DNA from: G963668605 sp963793625 | GTDB taxonomy: Bacteria; Acidobacteriota; Terriglobia; Bryobacterales; Bryobacteraceae | Direction: 5' to 3' | DNA: 64,000 bases | Assembly: GCA_963793625.1 (NCBI GenBank) | Contig: CAWCAT010000050.1 | Location: forward strand, 124,001-188,000 | Shown: piece by piece, positions 44,227-53,839 of the stretch | How the letters are laid out: each line of letters opens with the position of its first letter | Position numbering within the stretch: the stretch's first letter is position 1 | Notes under the pieces: generated by a model | Seen by the model: the letters and a program-made list of their open reading frames with translations, nothing else | Databases searched by the model: none | Told to the model about the DNA's origin: nothing | Translations under genes and position numbers: made by a program

Positions 44227-47200
44227 ATGAAGCGAGCCGCATTTGTAATCTTTTGCACGTTGCTACTGTGCCTTCCGATTGTTAGTCAGACCACCGGAGG
44301 CCGGATCACGGGGACCATCCTTGATCGCAGCGGAGCCGTAATCCCAGCCGTCAAGATTGCTGTTAGAAACATCGAGACCGGAGGCGAGCGTACTGCCGAG
44401 TCGAACGCCGAAGGGAACTACGTACTGTACCCGTTGCAGCCGGGCGAGTATCAAGTGACCTTCCAGGCACAGGGATTTCGTACCGAGCGTTTGGAGCACT
44501 TGCGTGTCGATGTCTCGGCCGTGCTGACTCGCAACGTCCGCCTCGAAGTTGGCGCCTTGGAGCAGGAGGTGGTGGTGTCGGCTGAGACCGCTCCCATGCT
44601 GATCCAATCGGCGTCGGTCGAGAGCACGATTATTCGTGAGCAGATCGAGTCATTGCCGCTCAATGGACGTGACTTCAACACGCTGGTGCTGCTCGCCGCC
44701 GGCGCGGTGGAGAACATCAATTCGGGCAATGGGAAAGACTTCGGATCGGTCGCCTCGAATGGGAATCGCGCATTCTCGAATGATTACCTGCTTGACGGCA
44801 CACCCAACAATGACGTCTTTCAGGGACGCTCCGGTGCCGCCGTTTCCGTAGATGTAATACGTGAATTCAAGGTGACCAGCGGCGTGGCGCCCGCCGAGTT
44901 TGGCCAGGCCGGGACACAGGTCACGGTCGCGACGCGCGGCGGCACGAACAAGTTCCACGGTAGCGCTTTCGAGTATCATCGCGGCAATACGTGGCAAGCC
45001 CGGGACCCGTTTAATACCGAGGAACAGCAGCCGTTTCATCGGGAACAGTTCGGCGGCTCCATTGGCGGGCCGCTGCGGCGTGACCGTACGTTCTTTTTCT
45101 TCAATTACGAGGGCAACCGCGAGTCGCAAACGGCAACGCGCGTAGCCACGGTTCCGGCAGACGATTTCTGGAAGGGCGATTTCTCCGCATTGCTCGACCG
45201 CAAGATTCAGTTGCGCGATCCCTTCGACACGGCCCGCCCCATCATTCCAAACAACCGCCTCGACCAATACCTGGGCGGTTCCCGCATCAGCAAGACGGCT
45301 TTGAAACTGCGACCGTTTTGGGGTAGCCCGAACAAGCCGGGCCTGGCGAACAACCTGGTGCAGTTCGCGGAAGATACCAGCAACGCCAACCAATTCACAG
45401 CACGTGTGGATCAGATGCTGCCGCGCAACAATACGCTGGCAGGACGCTATACGCAGGCGAAGAATACCGGCAAAACTCCAAGTATTTTGGGCAATGGCAC
45501 CGGGTTGTACGCACCGACGGACAACTACAACACAAGTGCTACCTGGACCGCGCCGCTGGGTGCGCTCACAGTCAGTGAGCTACGCTTCGGCTATGCCAAA
45601 TTCTCGCAGCTTACCACCTACGAAGATGGCGGCCTGCCCACTACGGAATCGCTGGGTCTGAAAGGGTTCGATAAGTACAATCCCACTCTGCCTCCCATGC
45701 CGCGTATTACATTCAGCGGCACTGATGCCTTCACGCAGCTCAACTACGGCGGCAACGAGAATTACGGCATGGCGGCGCTCATTAAGGTGAGCAAAACCTA
45801 CAATTTATCTGAGACGGTGACACACTCCCGTGGGCGCCACACGTTCAAGGCGGGATTCGATTTGCGCCGCATTATCCTTCCCGCGCTCCAGCAGAGCAAC
45901 GCGAGCGGCCAGATCACGTTTCGCTCCGCGACCTCTGGTGCTTCCAGTGGCTACAGTTTTTCCGATCTCCTGATGGGACTTCCGGGCAGTTCGCAGGAGG
46001 TACCCGTGAAGGCCCCCATCGTCCTCAAGCAGACCGAATTCTCCAGCTATATCCAGGATGACTGGCGCGTAGCGTCACGGCTGACCCTGACGTTTGGTCT
46101 CCGGCATGAGTTGTTCCTGAACCCTTACGAAGAGAAGAACCGGCTGGCGCTGTTCGACATGAGCCGCGGCGCCATCGTGGTGGCATCCGATGACGGCAAG
46201 CTCCCCACCTCAGAGTTTCTTCCTTCTATCGTCGCGAAGCTGACCGATGGTAACGGCAACTGGCGCTTTCCCCTGCTGACCGATAAGGAAGCGGGTTTCA
46301 ACATGCGGCGTCTGCTAAGACGCAGTACAAGCACTTCGGCCCGCGCTTCGGCATCGTTTATCAGTTAGGCGCAAAGACTATCGTGCGCAGCGGGTACGGC
46401 GTCTTCTACACGCGCTATCCGATTCAATACCTGCAACAGACAGTGGCGGTGAATCCGCCGTTCGCGGGCCTCTTCAGCCACAGCCAGGTCATGACGAATG
46501 GCGTACCCTCGCTGACTCTCGACGCTCCGTACGCGGCTTCCGGCTCTGCCAGTGTTTCGCCGGTGGGCATGCAGCAGGATCTCACTCTCCCGAATAACCA
46601 GCAGTGGAATCTGACGATCGAACGCGACCTCGGTTGGGGTACTGCGATGAGCCTTGGCTATGTGGGCAACAAGGGCACGCACCTGTACAAGTCAACCAAC
46701 GCGAACGCCAGTTACATCGACAAGGCTACTGGCAAGGTGGTACGCAAGTACAGCGGCACGTTCGGCACCAGCAGTATCAACGTGCGGCTGACGAATGGCA
46801 ACTCCATTTACCATGCAATGCAAGCGGAGTTCCGCCGCAGAACCCGCAAGGGCCTGTTGTTCCAGACCAACTGGACGTGGGCCAAGGGAATTGACGACGT
46901 GGGAACCACAGTGCAGGCCGCGCAACTCGATGTCGAGAACCTGGGACGCGACCGCGCTGACTCGGACTACGTGCGCCGCCACGTCCTCAAATTTAACTCG
47001 ACCTACGATCTGCCGTTCGGACGCGGGCGCGCTTTTCTTAGCACCGCTCCGGCGTGGCTGAACTCGGCGGTCGGAGGCTGGCGCATTTCCGGCATCTGGC
47101 AATATACAACCGGCATGCGTTTCACGCCCCAGTTCTCCAGCGCAGGCGGACTCAGCAACAATCGGCCTGACGTGGTCGCTGGAGTTGCTGCGAACCTCCC

Positions 47201-47540
47201 GAGGGGAGAGCGGGGCCCGGATATGTGGTTTAATCCGAAAGCGTTTTCCGAGGTGCCCGCAGTCGATCCGACCACGGGCTTACCGCGTTTCGGCAATGCG
47301 GGGCGCAACACCCTGGTCGGTCCAGGACTGAATGTGGCCGACGCGAGCCTGGCCAAAAGCTGGGCTGTGTGGGGCGAAGGGCGGCGCATCACAGTGCGAG
47401 TGGAGGCGTTCAACGCCTTGAACCACCCGAACTTCGATTTCCCGCAGAACAACATTTCCAACGTGAACACGGTTGGCACGATTACACGCGTGGTGAAACC
47501 CATGCGCCAAGCGCAGTTCGCCTTCCGGTTCGATTTTTAG
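44227..47540 (+). pseudogene. Oar-like TonB-dependent outer-membrane receptor, one frameshift near 46320
   Basis: About 1100 residues when joined. Signal peptide (MKRAAFVIFCTLLLCLPIVS), carboxypeptidase-regulatory domain (GRITGTILDRSGAVIPAVKI, GNYVLYPLQPGEYQVTFQA), plug (ESLPLNGRDFNTLVLLAAGA, YLLDGTPNNDVFQG, VTVATRGGTNKFHGSAFEYH) and a long beta-barrel ending QAQFAFRFDF with terminal aromatic Phe. The first frame stops at 46368; the second begins with FGPRFGIVYQLGAKTIVRSG. A single lost base near 46315-46325 explains it. Acidobacterial members import oligosaccharides or peptides. A sulfatase gene follows by 6 bases. Confidence 0.9.
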
Positions 47541-47546
47541 GTAACC

Positions 47547-49001
47547 ATGAAACCTCTAGAGATTCCGATGACTCGCCGACAATTTGGTGCCTTAGCCGCT
47601 GTGGCCGCTCCGCCTTTGATGGCCGCTGCGCCCCAGGCCAGACGCCCCAACCTGGTGATCGTAACTTTCGATCAGCTTAGATTCGATTGCCTGGGTTGCA
47701 CGGGCAACCCGGTAATCAAGACGCCGGTGGTCGACGCACTCGCCGCCAAAGGCGTACTTTTCACGAAGAACTTTTGCCAGACGCCGCAGTGCGTGCCGTC
47801 GCGTATGTCTATCCATACCGGCCGGTATCCGCACACGCATCGCACGTTGACCAACTCGTACCAGATTGCGGACGATGAACCGACTCTTGCCCGTATCCTC
47901 GCTGCAGCGGGCTATCGAACGGTGATCACGGGCGAGCGGCCGTTCGCTCCGCGTTATCAAATGGCCGGCTTTGAGCGCCGACTGGAAGCTGAGCCTGGGA
48001 AGGACCACGGCACCCTGCTCGCAAAGAACGGATGGGCGGGACCTGACGCGTCCCCCGACCGGAAAGCCAAAGTCGCCGAGTTCAAGCGCGTGCACGACAC
48101 CCGCTATCAGGCATCAGCCGTACCGTGGCCGGAAGCTCTTGACGAATCGAAACACTTCTCCGATCTGGCGCTGGAGTTCCTTGAAGAAAAGAGCGACAAA
48201 CCATATTTCCTTCACCTGAGCTATCGTCGCCCACACCATCCCTTCGATCCGCCCGCGCCCTACGACACGATGTACGCCGGTGCCAAATTTCCGGAGACGA
48301 AGAAAAAGTCCGGCGAGATGGACAAGAAGCCCGCGGCCCAGCAGCGCGCAACCAAATCGTTAGCCGGGTTCGATCCCTCAACCATCTCGCCGGCCGATCT
48401 CAATCTGATCAAGGCGTTCTATTACGGCATGATCACTCTCACCGACAAGCACCTTGGCCGCGTGCTGAATAAGGTGAACCTGGCCGACACGCTCGTCGTA
48501 TTCACCGCCGACCACGGAGAAATGCTCGGCGATCATGGCTTGTTGCTGAAGGGCAGCTACATGTACGATCAGGTTGTCCACACACCGCTGATCTTCGCGG
48601 GGCTTGGCATCCCTGAAGGCCGACGCGTAAACACGCTCACGGAATCCGTTGATATCGCGCAGACGGTCGCCGAGGTTCTCGGCTTCAAGCCGCTTCCATA
48701 CGCGCAAGGCAAATCTCTGGTGCCTTTGTTCAAGAATCCGAAGGCGAAGCACAAACAGGCGGTCCACTCCGAGTTTCCGACGGTGAAGATGGTACGCACG
48801 GAAAGCCATAAGCTGGTGCACTACCCCAACGCTCCGTACGGGGAATTGTATGATCTGAGCAGCGATCCGAACGAGTTCGACAACGTGTATAGCGACCCGA
48901 GTCAGGCCGAAGCCAAAGGCCAAATGTACAAACTCCTGAGCGACTGGCTTGTCGCCAGCTACGATCCTATGCGGGCTCCGATTCAGGACCCTGCGAAATA
49001 G
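47547..49001 (+). CDS. Sulfatase (type I, formylglycine-dependent)
   Basis: 484 aa. A Tat-like signal (MTRRQFGALAAVAAPPLMAA; ATG 47547 or 47568) suggests export. Sulfatase core: RRPNLVIVTFDQLRFDCLGC with a metal ligand, then QTPQCVPSRMSIHTGRYPH, in which CVPSR is converted to formylglycine and TGRYPH completes the signature. DHGEMLGDHGLLLKGSYMYD supplies further metal ligands. It hydrolyses sulfate esters of carbohydrates or aryl compounds. Only 6 bases from the TonB receptor, so the two could take up and process sulfated glycans. A strong hairpin follows. Confidence 0.93.
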   Translation: MKPLEIPMTRRQFGALAAVAAPPLMAAAPQARRPNLVIVTFDQLRFDCLGCTGNPVIKTPVVDALAAKGVLFTKNFCQTPQCVPSRMSIHTGRYPHTHRTLTNSYQIADDEPTLARILAAAGYRTVITGERPFAPRYQMAGFERRLEAEPGKDHGTLLAKNGWAGPDASPDRKAKVAEFKRVHDTRYQASAVPWPEALDESKHFSDLALEFLEEKSDKPYFLHLSYRRPHHPFDPPAPYDTMYAGAKFPETKKKSGEMDKKPAAQQRATKSLAGFDPSTISPADLNLIKAFYYGMITLTDKHLGRVLNKVNLADTLVVFTADHGEMLGDHGLLLKGSYMYDQVVHTPLIFAGLGIPEGRRVNTLTESVDIAQTVAEVLGFKPLPYAQGKSLVPLFKNPKAKHKQAVHSEFPTVKMVRTESHKLVHYPNAPYGELYDLSSDPNEFDNVYSDPSQAEAKGQMYKLLSDWLVASYDPMRAPIQDPAK

Positions 49002-49015
49002 CACTTAAACGTGAA

Positions 49016-49051
49016 CGACCCCCGCAACGGACTGTGCCATTGCGGGGGTCG
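49016..49051. terminator. Strong bidirectional-looking terminator hairpin
   Basis: A perfect 12-base stem CGACCCCCGCAA (49016-49027) with TTGCGGGGGTCG (49040-49051) and a 12-base loop. It lies 15 bases after the sulfatase stop. On the minus strand it is followed by GTTCACGTTT, a weak T-rich tail, so it may also end the small transcript coming from 49240. Confidence 0.75.
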
Positions 49052-49157
49052 GGTGTAGATGGAGCCTTGCGGCTCTTATCAGATCGCGGGAGATGACCGT
49101 TCCACATGAGGAGCGGTCTCGCCACTGTTCGAGACCTGAACTTTGGGAGCAGGCGAC

Positions 49158-49211
49158 TTAAGAGTCGGCCACCTCACGCGTGGTTTTTCTACAATAACTA
49201 CCAGAACTCAT
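49158..49211 (-). CDS. Micro-ORF of 17 codons
   Basis: ATG at 49211 follows AAAGGAGGTGG (GGAGG 12 bases upstream, longer than ideal). The product would be MSSGSYCRKTTREVADS, basic in the middle with one Cys, ending in TAA at 49158. Too short for homology. The SD strength and the promoter argue for translation; a leader peptide or a dual-function sRNA are alternatives. Confidence 0.4.
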   Translation of the reverse strand: MSSGSYCRKTTREVADS

Positions 49212-49246
49212 TATCTTGGACCACCTCCTTTTTCAGTGATACCCAC

Positions 49247-49275
49247 ATAATAAATCTGCTTTGTGGACCTGTCAA
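49247..49275 (-). promoter_or_regulatory. Near-consensus sigma70 promoter on the minus strand
   Basis: TTGACA (49270-49275) and TATTAT (49247-49252) with a 17-base spacer, the best sigma70 match I found in the window. Predicted start near 49240. It reads toward the micro-ORF and away from the hydrolase gene. Confidence 0.65.
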
Positions 49276-49322
49276 GAGGGAAGTAAGTGGCACACAATAG
49301 AAAGGACTTCGCGCGTCGGAGC

Positions 49323-50339
49323 CTACAATCGCTTGGATAGGAAGCGACACATCCCCAGTCCGTCAATCCAGTTGAAGGGGAAGCGGCCAGTGGTGTAGTG
49401 CGCGCAGGGAAGGCGCAACACCTTATGGTCCATTTTACGACGTTTGAACTCCTCCAGTACCTGCCTGGAAAATTGCGGCAGGAAGGTTGTGTCGTAGGGT
49501 GCCCAGACCAGCAAAGACTGCAGCTTGCGGTGTTCCAGCTTGTCCATGAAGGTGGCCGGACTGATCACAGCCCAGAGGCTTCGTAGATCCTCCTGCGTAA
49601 TCTGGTCGCCAAAGCCCTTTCGGACGTGCTGAGTAGCCAATCCCGTCCACACGACATCGGAAAAATGCATGGAAACGTGGTTAAAAACCCCAGCCTTGAT
49701 GCGGTCATCGTGGGCTGCCGTGATAAAAGCCATGCATGACCCAAGACTCGTTCCCAGAATCCCGAGCCGTTGATAACCACGACTCTCCAGCCAATCCAGG
49801 CAGCAACGTACGTCGATGATGGATTGCCGCGACGCATGCACAGTCCTGCCGATGTTGGCGGAGACGTGATAATCCGCGCGATCCAATTCGGGCGGCATGC
49901 GGTGATCGTGATACGCCATGCTCATGCGCAACGCCGGAACCCCGAATCTGTTCAGCAGCCTGCAAAGTCCGAGATGTCCGTGGGCGTCAGAATTCCACTG
50001 CGGCAGCACCACGACTGCGCGGTCCATCCGGCCTTCCACCGGAAAGTATTCGGCGTATACCGTGTTGTTCTCGATGTACGGCGAGTGTACGGCGCTCGTG
50101 AAGGTCAGCGTGCTGCCGCTCAGCTTGAAATCAGTCGGTTGGTCGTAGGAGAAGAACTCGCTGGAGTTCGCCACAGCGAGATCCAGGTACTTACGGACCG
50201 AACTCGCTACGTTGCCGTTCGGCTCAAACCCGGAAAACCATTCTGTGCCCCATTCCAGAGGGCGAACTACACGATTGCTGTCTTTGCTGGCGAGCTCGGT
50301 TTCCCAGCGGCCAATCCAGCGTGCATAAAAGTTAGGCAT
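49323..50339 (-). CDS. Alpha/beta hydrolase, ABHD18-like
   Basis: 338 aa from ATG 50339 (the longer frame adds an unlikely Leu/Pro-rich start). No signal peptide. Key features: VVLPQWNSDAHGHLGLCRLL, LRMSMAYHDHRMPPELDRAD, RQSIIDVRCCLDWLESRGYQ, nucleophile elbow LGILGTSLGSCMAF and a late His in LPCAHYTTGRFPFNWIDG. The long loop between strands and the PEL/YHD motifs resemble ABHD18-type proteins of unknown substrate. Confidence in the hydrolase fold is high and in the subfamily modest. Confidence 0.8.
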   Translation of the reverse strand: MPNFYARWIGRWETELASKDSNRVVRPLEWGTEWFSGFEPNGNVASSVRKYLDLAVANSSEFFSYDQPTDFKLSGSTLTFTSAVHSPYIENNTVYAEYFPVEGRMDRAVVVLPQWNSDAHGHLGLCRLLNRFGVPALRMSMAYHDHRMPPELDRADYHVSANIGRTVHASRQSIIDVRCCLDWLESRGYQRLGILGTSLGSCMAFITAAHDDRIKAGVFNHVSMHFSDVVWTGLATQHVRKGFGDQITQEDLRSLWAVISPATFMDKLEHRKLQSLLVWAPYDTTFLPQFSRQVLEEFKRRKMDHKVLRLPCAHYTTGRFPFNWIDGLGMCRFLSKRL

Positions 50340-50385
50340 CGTTGAGGAATTCCAGTTTAGCAGGCGTGGCGCGGCAGGTAACAAA

Positions 50386-50411
50386 CAAAAAGGCCCGGCA
50401 CAAGCCAGGCC
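50386..50411 (-). terminator. Rho-independent terminator on the minus strand
   Basis: On the minus strand GGCCTGGC-TTGT-GCCGGGCC is followed by TTTTTG. It sits upstream of the hydrolase start, so it cannot end that gene. It implies a transcript entering from 50412-50560, where no protein gene is visible; a small RNA is possible. Confidence 0.65.
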
Positions 50412-50595
50412 TCAACTCAAAGGGAAGCAACCCCACAAAACGAAAAACCTCAGAACCCGTTTGCATCTGTTTGCAATTTTCCGGCCACCAGTTAACTCTT
50501 GTCTTATCAACAAGTGTACTCTCTGTTCCTCCCGTTTTCCATAAACTGAAGCCGCCTCGCTCCCATTCATGGAAACGTGTGCGGTGCTTAGGCGC

Positions 50596-50601
50596 TACAA
50601 T
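50596..50601 (+). promoter_or_regulatory. -10 element next to the MFS start
   Basis: TACAAT ends at 50601 and the GTG start is at 50608, exactly where a +1 is expected, so the transcript is likely leaderless. No convincing -35. Confidence 0.45.
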
Positions 50602-50607
50602 ACGGAG

Positions 50608-51813
50608 GTGCGAACGGCTAAACTGTCCACTCCGCAGATGGACGAGAAGCCGGCGATGGCGGCTCGTCGAGCGCTCGCTGGATTCTTCCTGATTGGAATC
50701 CTTGTCTCGTTCCTGGGGGCGATTCTACCTGCCTGGGGCTATCACATCAACACCAGTTTCCTCGCAGTCGGAAACTACTTCCTCAGCTTGAACGTTGGGA
50801 TTCTGATTGCGGGCCGCCTGGCCTACCCTCTTATCCGAATCAAGGGCCTTGGGTTCGTTTTGCTATTAGGCTGCGCCCTTGCCACGGGCGGTATGTTCTT
50901 TCTGGCTGCGGTCGGCCCTCCAGCCGCTACATCCTGGCGCATGCTGGGTCTGTTCATCGTGGGCGCCGGGGCGGGTTTAGGCAACGCGGGATTCCTGCAG
51001 ACCATGGCCCCGATGTACGAACGCGATCGCGTTTCGACTGTCAACATTGCAGGGACCCTGCTTGGCCTCGGCTGTCTGGTGACCTCGCTTATCGTGGCTG
51101 GCGCCTATTACGTCTATACCGTTCCGAGCATCCTGTTCCTGCTCGGAATCATCCCGGCCTACTACCTTGTGTTCTACGCTAAGACCAAATTTCCGGCCGC
51201 GCCGGTAGGGCATGAGCCGTCTTTCCGCAAAGCGCTCGCGGAATTCAGACATCCCGGCGCGGTGCTCTTTACGCTGCTGCTGTTTTTCCAATTCGGGAAC
51301 GAATGGTCTATCGCGGGTTGGCTGCCGTTATTTCTCATTCAGCGGCTCGGGATGAGTCCGGAATCGGCGCTGTTCATGCTTGCGTTCTATTGGACGTGCC
51401 TGCTGGTCGGGCGCCTGCTGGCACAGGCACTGCTGCCAAAAGTGCCGCACGGGAAACTTCTGATGCTGTGTGTGCTGAGCGCAATCTTCGGCTGCTTCAT
51501 TCTGAGCTCTACGGACAACCGTTTCGGCGCCTGGAGCGGACTGATTTTCGTCGGTGCGGGCTACGCTCCCATCTATCCGCTCGTGCTTGAAAAGATCGGT
51601 TTCCGCTTTCCGTCCTATCACCCCGGCCTGTTCAACGGGATGATTTCGCTGGCACTCACCGGAGGCTTGCTGGCCAACGGAAGTCTCGGCTATTTCGCCG
51701 AAGCGTTTGGCATCGGTGTCGTAATGTGGTTGCCCCTCGCAGGCACCATAATGGTTTTTCTACTGCTTCTGCTGATCTGGCTCGAAGGCAAGCTTTCCGG
51801 CGGACCCGCCTGA
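50608..51813 (+). CDS. MFS transporter
   Basis: 401 aa from GTG 50608, chosen because of the -10 placement; ATG 50638 is the main alternative. Twelve hydrophobic segments of a major facilitator: ALAGFFLIGILVSFLGAILP, LAVGNYFLSLNVGILIAGRL, IVGAGAGLGNAGFLQ, the central loop with KTKFPAAPVGHEPSFRKALA, SIAGWLPLFLIQRLG, CLLVGRLLAQALLPKVPHGK (loop 8-9) and GAGYAPIYPLVLEKIGFRFP. It most resembles the FucP/sugar- or drug-type MFS; the substrate is unknown. Inner membrane, proton-coupled transport assumed. The S13 peptidase gene follows by 22 bases. Confidence 0.87.
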   Translation: MRTAKLSTPQMDEKPAMAARRALAGFFLIGILVSFLGAILPAWGYHINTSFLAVGNYFLSLNVGILIAGRLAYPLIRIKGLGFVLLLGCALATGGMFFLAAVGPPAATSWRMLGLFIVGAGAGLGNAGFLQTMAPMYERDRVSTVNIAGTLLGLGCLVTSLIVAGAYYVYTVPSILFLLGIIPAYYLVFYAKTKFPAAPVGHEPSFRKALAEFRHPGAVLFTLLLFFQFGNEWSIAGWLPLFLIQRLGMSPESALFMLAFYWTCLLVGRLLAQALLPKVPHGKLLMLCVLSAIFGCFILSSTDNRFGAWSGLIFVGAGYAPIYPLVLEKIGFRFPSYHPGLFNGMISLALTGGLLANGSLGYFAEAFGIGVVMWLPLAGTIMVFLLLLLIWLEGKLSGGPA

Positions 51814-51820
51814 GCTGCAG

Positions 51821-51826
51821 TATAAT
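51821..51826 (+). promoter_or_regulatory. -10 element of the S13 peptidase gene
   Basis: Perfect TATAAT ten bases before the ATG at 51836, predicting a leader of at most a few bases. No ribosome-binding site or convincing -35 is seen. Confidence 0.5.
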
Positions 51827-51835
51827 CGCGATTTC

Positions 51836-53326
51836 ATGACAAGATTCGCCCTGCTGCTGTTTTTGCCGATTCCTATTTTTCCGCAGACCCCTCTGGCTGA
51901 ACGGATCGAAGCCGCCATCAATGCGTCACCAGATGCCCAGCGCGCGTTCATCGGAGTGCAGGCAATCGACGTGAGCACGGGCGCCGTCATCTATCAGAAG
52001 CACGCGGATCGCTTCTTCATCCCAGCCTCAAACACCAAGCTGTTCTCGACCTCGCTCGCGTTGATGCGGTTGGGCCCTGATCATCGCATGCAAACCCGTG
52101 TAACTGCCGATTCCAGACCCGATTCGAACGGAGTTATACACGGCGACCTGCAATTTATCGGAGGCGGTGACACCACGCTTTCCGGCCGCACCTACCCGTA
52201 TCGTAAGAACGACAAGCCGAACGGGAATCCGCTGCAGGTGATCGAAACGCTGGCCGACGAAATCGTTGCCAAGGGCGTGCGCCGGGTGGCTGGCGACGTG
52301 GTTGGCGATGACACAGCATTCGTGTGGGCGCCTTTCCCGGTTGGTTGGGCACAGGATGACGCCACCTGGGAGTACGGCGCTCCGGTCAGCGCGCTGATCC
52401 TTAACGATAATGCGTTCAGCGTCAATGTGTGGCCCGGCGCTAAGGCGGGCGATCCAGCCAGAATTGCGTTCTCGCCGCTCGTCGAGGATTTAACTATTCA
52501 CAACCTGGTGCGCACGGTTCCAAGCGGCAGACGCGACATCAATTTCAGTCGCCGCGCCGGTTCACGGGAACTACAGATCTGGGGACAGATAGCAGCTTCC
52601 GATGCAGGCACGTCCGAACTTCTGGCCGTAGGGGATCCAGCGCTGTTTGCGGCGCGCGTTTTGTACGACGCACTGGAGCGCCGCGGCGTGCAGATCACGG
52701 GCCGGCCGGTAGCGCGCCATCGCTACGAAGAATCAGTGCCGGATCTGAAGTTTGCTGAGCCGGAACCTGTGAAGGGCAGTTTCGAACTAGCCGTGCGTAC
52801 CTCACCGCCATTGCTCGAAATGCTGCGGGTAATCAACAAGGTCAGCCAAAATCTGCATGCCGAGACCGTGCTCCGCGAAACCGCGCGCGTTAAGCGAGGT
52901 GTCGGCAGCCGCGAAGCCGGACTGGAGGAGTTGAAGCTCTTCCTGAGCGAAGCGGGAGTCGTTGACACTGCCTATTTCCTTCGTGACGGTTCCGGGTTGT
53001 CGCGGCTCAATCTTCTGACACCTGAAACGGTGGCGAAGCTGCTGGTTTTCATGGCGCGATCGGCGCAGCGTGACGCCTGGATTAGCCTCTTGCCAGTGGG
53101 CGGGGAAGACGGTACGCTCGGCTATCGCTTCATAGGTACCGCAGCAGCCGGGCGTGTCCGCGCCAAGACCGGGACGATAAGCCATGTTAGCGCGCTCTCT
53201 GGTTATCTGGACAAAGGCGACGGCCGGCTGATCGCGTTTTCGATATTTGTTAACAACTTCAATGGACAGGCTTCCGGTTCACGCGCAGCAATTGATAGAA
53301 TCGTAGGCGTATTGCTTGAGCCATAG
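51836..53326 (+). CDS. dacB: D-alanyl-D-alanine carboxypeptidase/endopeptidase (PBP4, family S13)
   Basis: 496 aa with a signal peptide (MTRFALLLFLPIPIFPQTP). Penicillin-binding triad: SxxK in FIPASNTKLFSTSLA, SxN in VINKVSQNLHAETVL and KTG in RVRAKTGTISHVSALSGYL. The central domain (IGGGDTTLSGRTYPYRKNDK, VVGDDTAF) matches PBP4 rather than PBP5. It trims or cleaves peptidoglycan cross-links in the periplasm. Probably transcribed from its own near-leaderless promoter. Confidence 0.93.
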   Translation: MTRFALLLFLPIPIFPQTPLAERIEAAINASPDAQRAFIGVQAIDVSTGAVIYQKHADRFFIPASNTKLFSTSLALMRLGPDHRMQTRVTADSRPDSNGVIHGDLQFIGGGDTTLSGRTYPYRKNDKPNGNPLQVIETLADEIVAKGVRRVAGDVVGDDTAFVWAPFPVGWAQDDATWEYGAPVSALILNDNAFSVNVWPGAKAGDPARIAFSPLVEDLTIHNLVRTVPSGRRDINFSRRAGSRELQIWGQIAASDAGTSELLAVGDPALFAARVLYDALERRGVQITGRPVARHRYEESVPDLKFAEPEPVKGSFELAVRTSPPLLEMLRVINKVSQNLHAETVLRETARVKRGVGSREAGLEELKLFLSEAGVVDTAYFLRDGSGLSRLNLLTPETVAKLLVFMARSAQRDAWISLLPVGGEDGTLGYRFIGTAAAGRVRAKTGTISHVSALSGYLDKGDGRLIAFSIFVNNFNGQASGSRAAIDRIVGVLLEP

Positions 53327-53494
53327 TCTAAGAAATGACCTAGTTTCAATCGGATAACGACAGATTCTTAACTAGGTTAAAAAGATCTTGAATTTATGCA
53401 CCATATTGCTGTTCGAGTGGGCTATGATACTTCTTTGAGAGTTGATCAGCATCGTTGGCCTCGCGCTCTGAGGTAATTCAATTTGGACGTCACG

Positions 53495-53839
53495 ATGGCA
53501 ATAATACCGGGTAGTTCACGCCGAGCATTGGTTGGAACTCTGAATCTCGCAATCCTGCGGCAAAAGTGCGGAGTCTCCCTGCGGGAAATTTCGGACTCAA
53601 CGAAACTGAGCATGCGCTTCCTCGAAGCGATTGAATCCGAGGAGTTTGAAAAACTCCCCGGTGGCATCTTCACGGTCAGCTATCTTAAGCAGTATGCGCG
53701 TGCAATTGGATTGCCCGAAGAAGAGCTTCTGGAACACTACCGGCGTACGCTGGACCCCACCCCTCTCGCGGGTAAACCCGAAACTCAACCGGAACGAAAC
53801 AAAGCACTGCGCGTTCTTGCGAATTTTCAACTCTTTTAA
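53495..53839 (+). CDS. RodZ-type helix-turn-helix protein
   Basis: 114 aa from ATG 53495 (TTG 53483 is the longer option). The HTH_25 domain of RodZ is visible: LNLAILRQKCGVSLREISDS, TKLSMRFLEAIESEEFEKLP, GGIFTVSYLKQYARAIGL and PEEELLEHYRRTL. The long transmembrane and periplasmic part of RodZ is absent; the protein ends soon after, so it may be a cytosolic regulator or a short form. Its last 23 bases overlap the start of the next gene, suggesting coupling. Confidence 0.8.
   Translation: MAIIPGSSRRALVGTLNLAILRQKCGVSLREISDSTKLSMRFLEAIESEEFEKLPGGIFTVSYLKQYARAIGLPEEELLEHYRRTLDPTPLAGKPETQPERNKALRVLANFQLF

Larger units (their letters stand above)
49016..49240 (-). ncRNA. Candidate small transcript (sRNA or leader peptide RNA)
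   Basis: Between convergent sulfatase and hydrolase genes, the minus strand has a near-perfect sigma70 promoter (49247-49275), a strong ribosome-binding site, a 17-codon frame, several short hairpins and a 12-base-stem terminator at 49016-49051. Together these define a ~225-base transcript unconnected to either neighbour. One hairpin is GACCG with CGGTC around 49097-49115. It could be an acidobacterial structured RNA such as those named Acido-1 or Acido-Lenti-1; I cannot match it by eye. Confidence 0.5.

Noticed and set aside
43180..44258. Long minus-strand open frames opposite the repeat (Gly-Phe-rich and Trp-Ile/Trp-Val-rich proteins)
   Set aside because: They are mirror translations of the low-complexity Asn-Pro array; composition is explained wholly by the repeat and there is no start context or homology.
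43030..46368. A single 1112-aa protein joining the Asn-Pro repeat protein to the TonB receptor
   Set aside because: The junction contains a signal peptide start (44227) and a displaced PEP-CTERM tail. The fusion is produced by one extra base in the C-run at 44059-44062.
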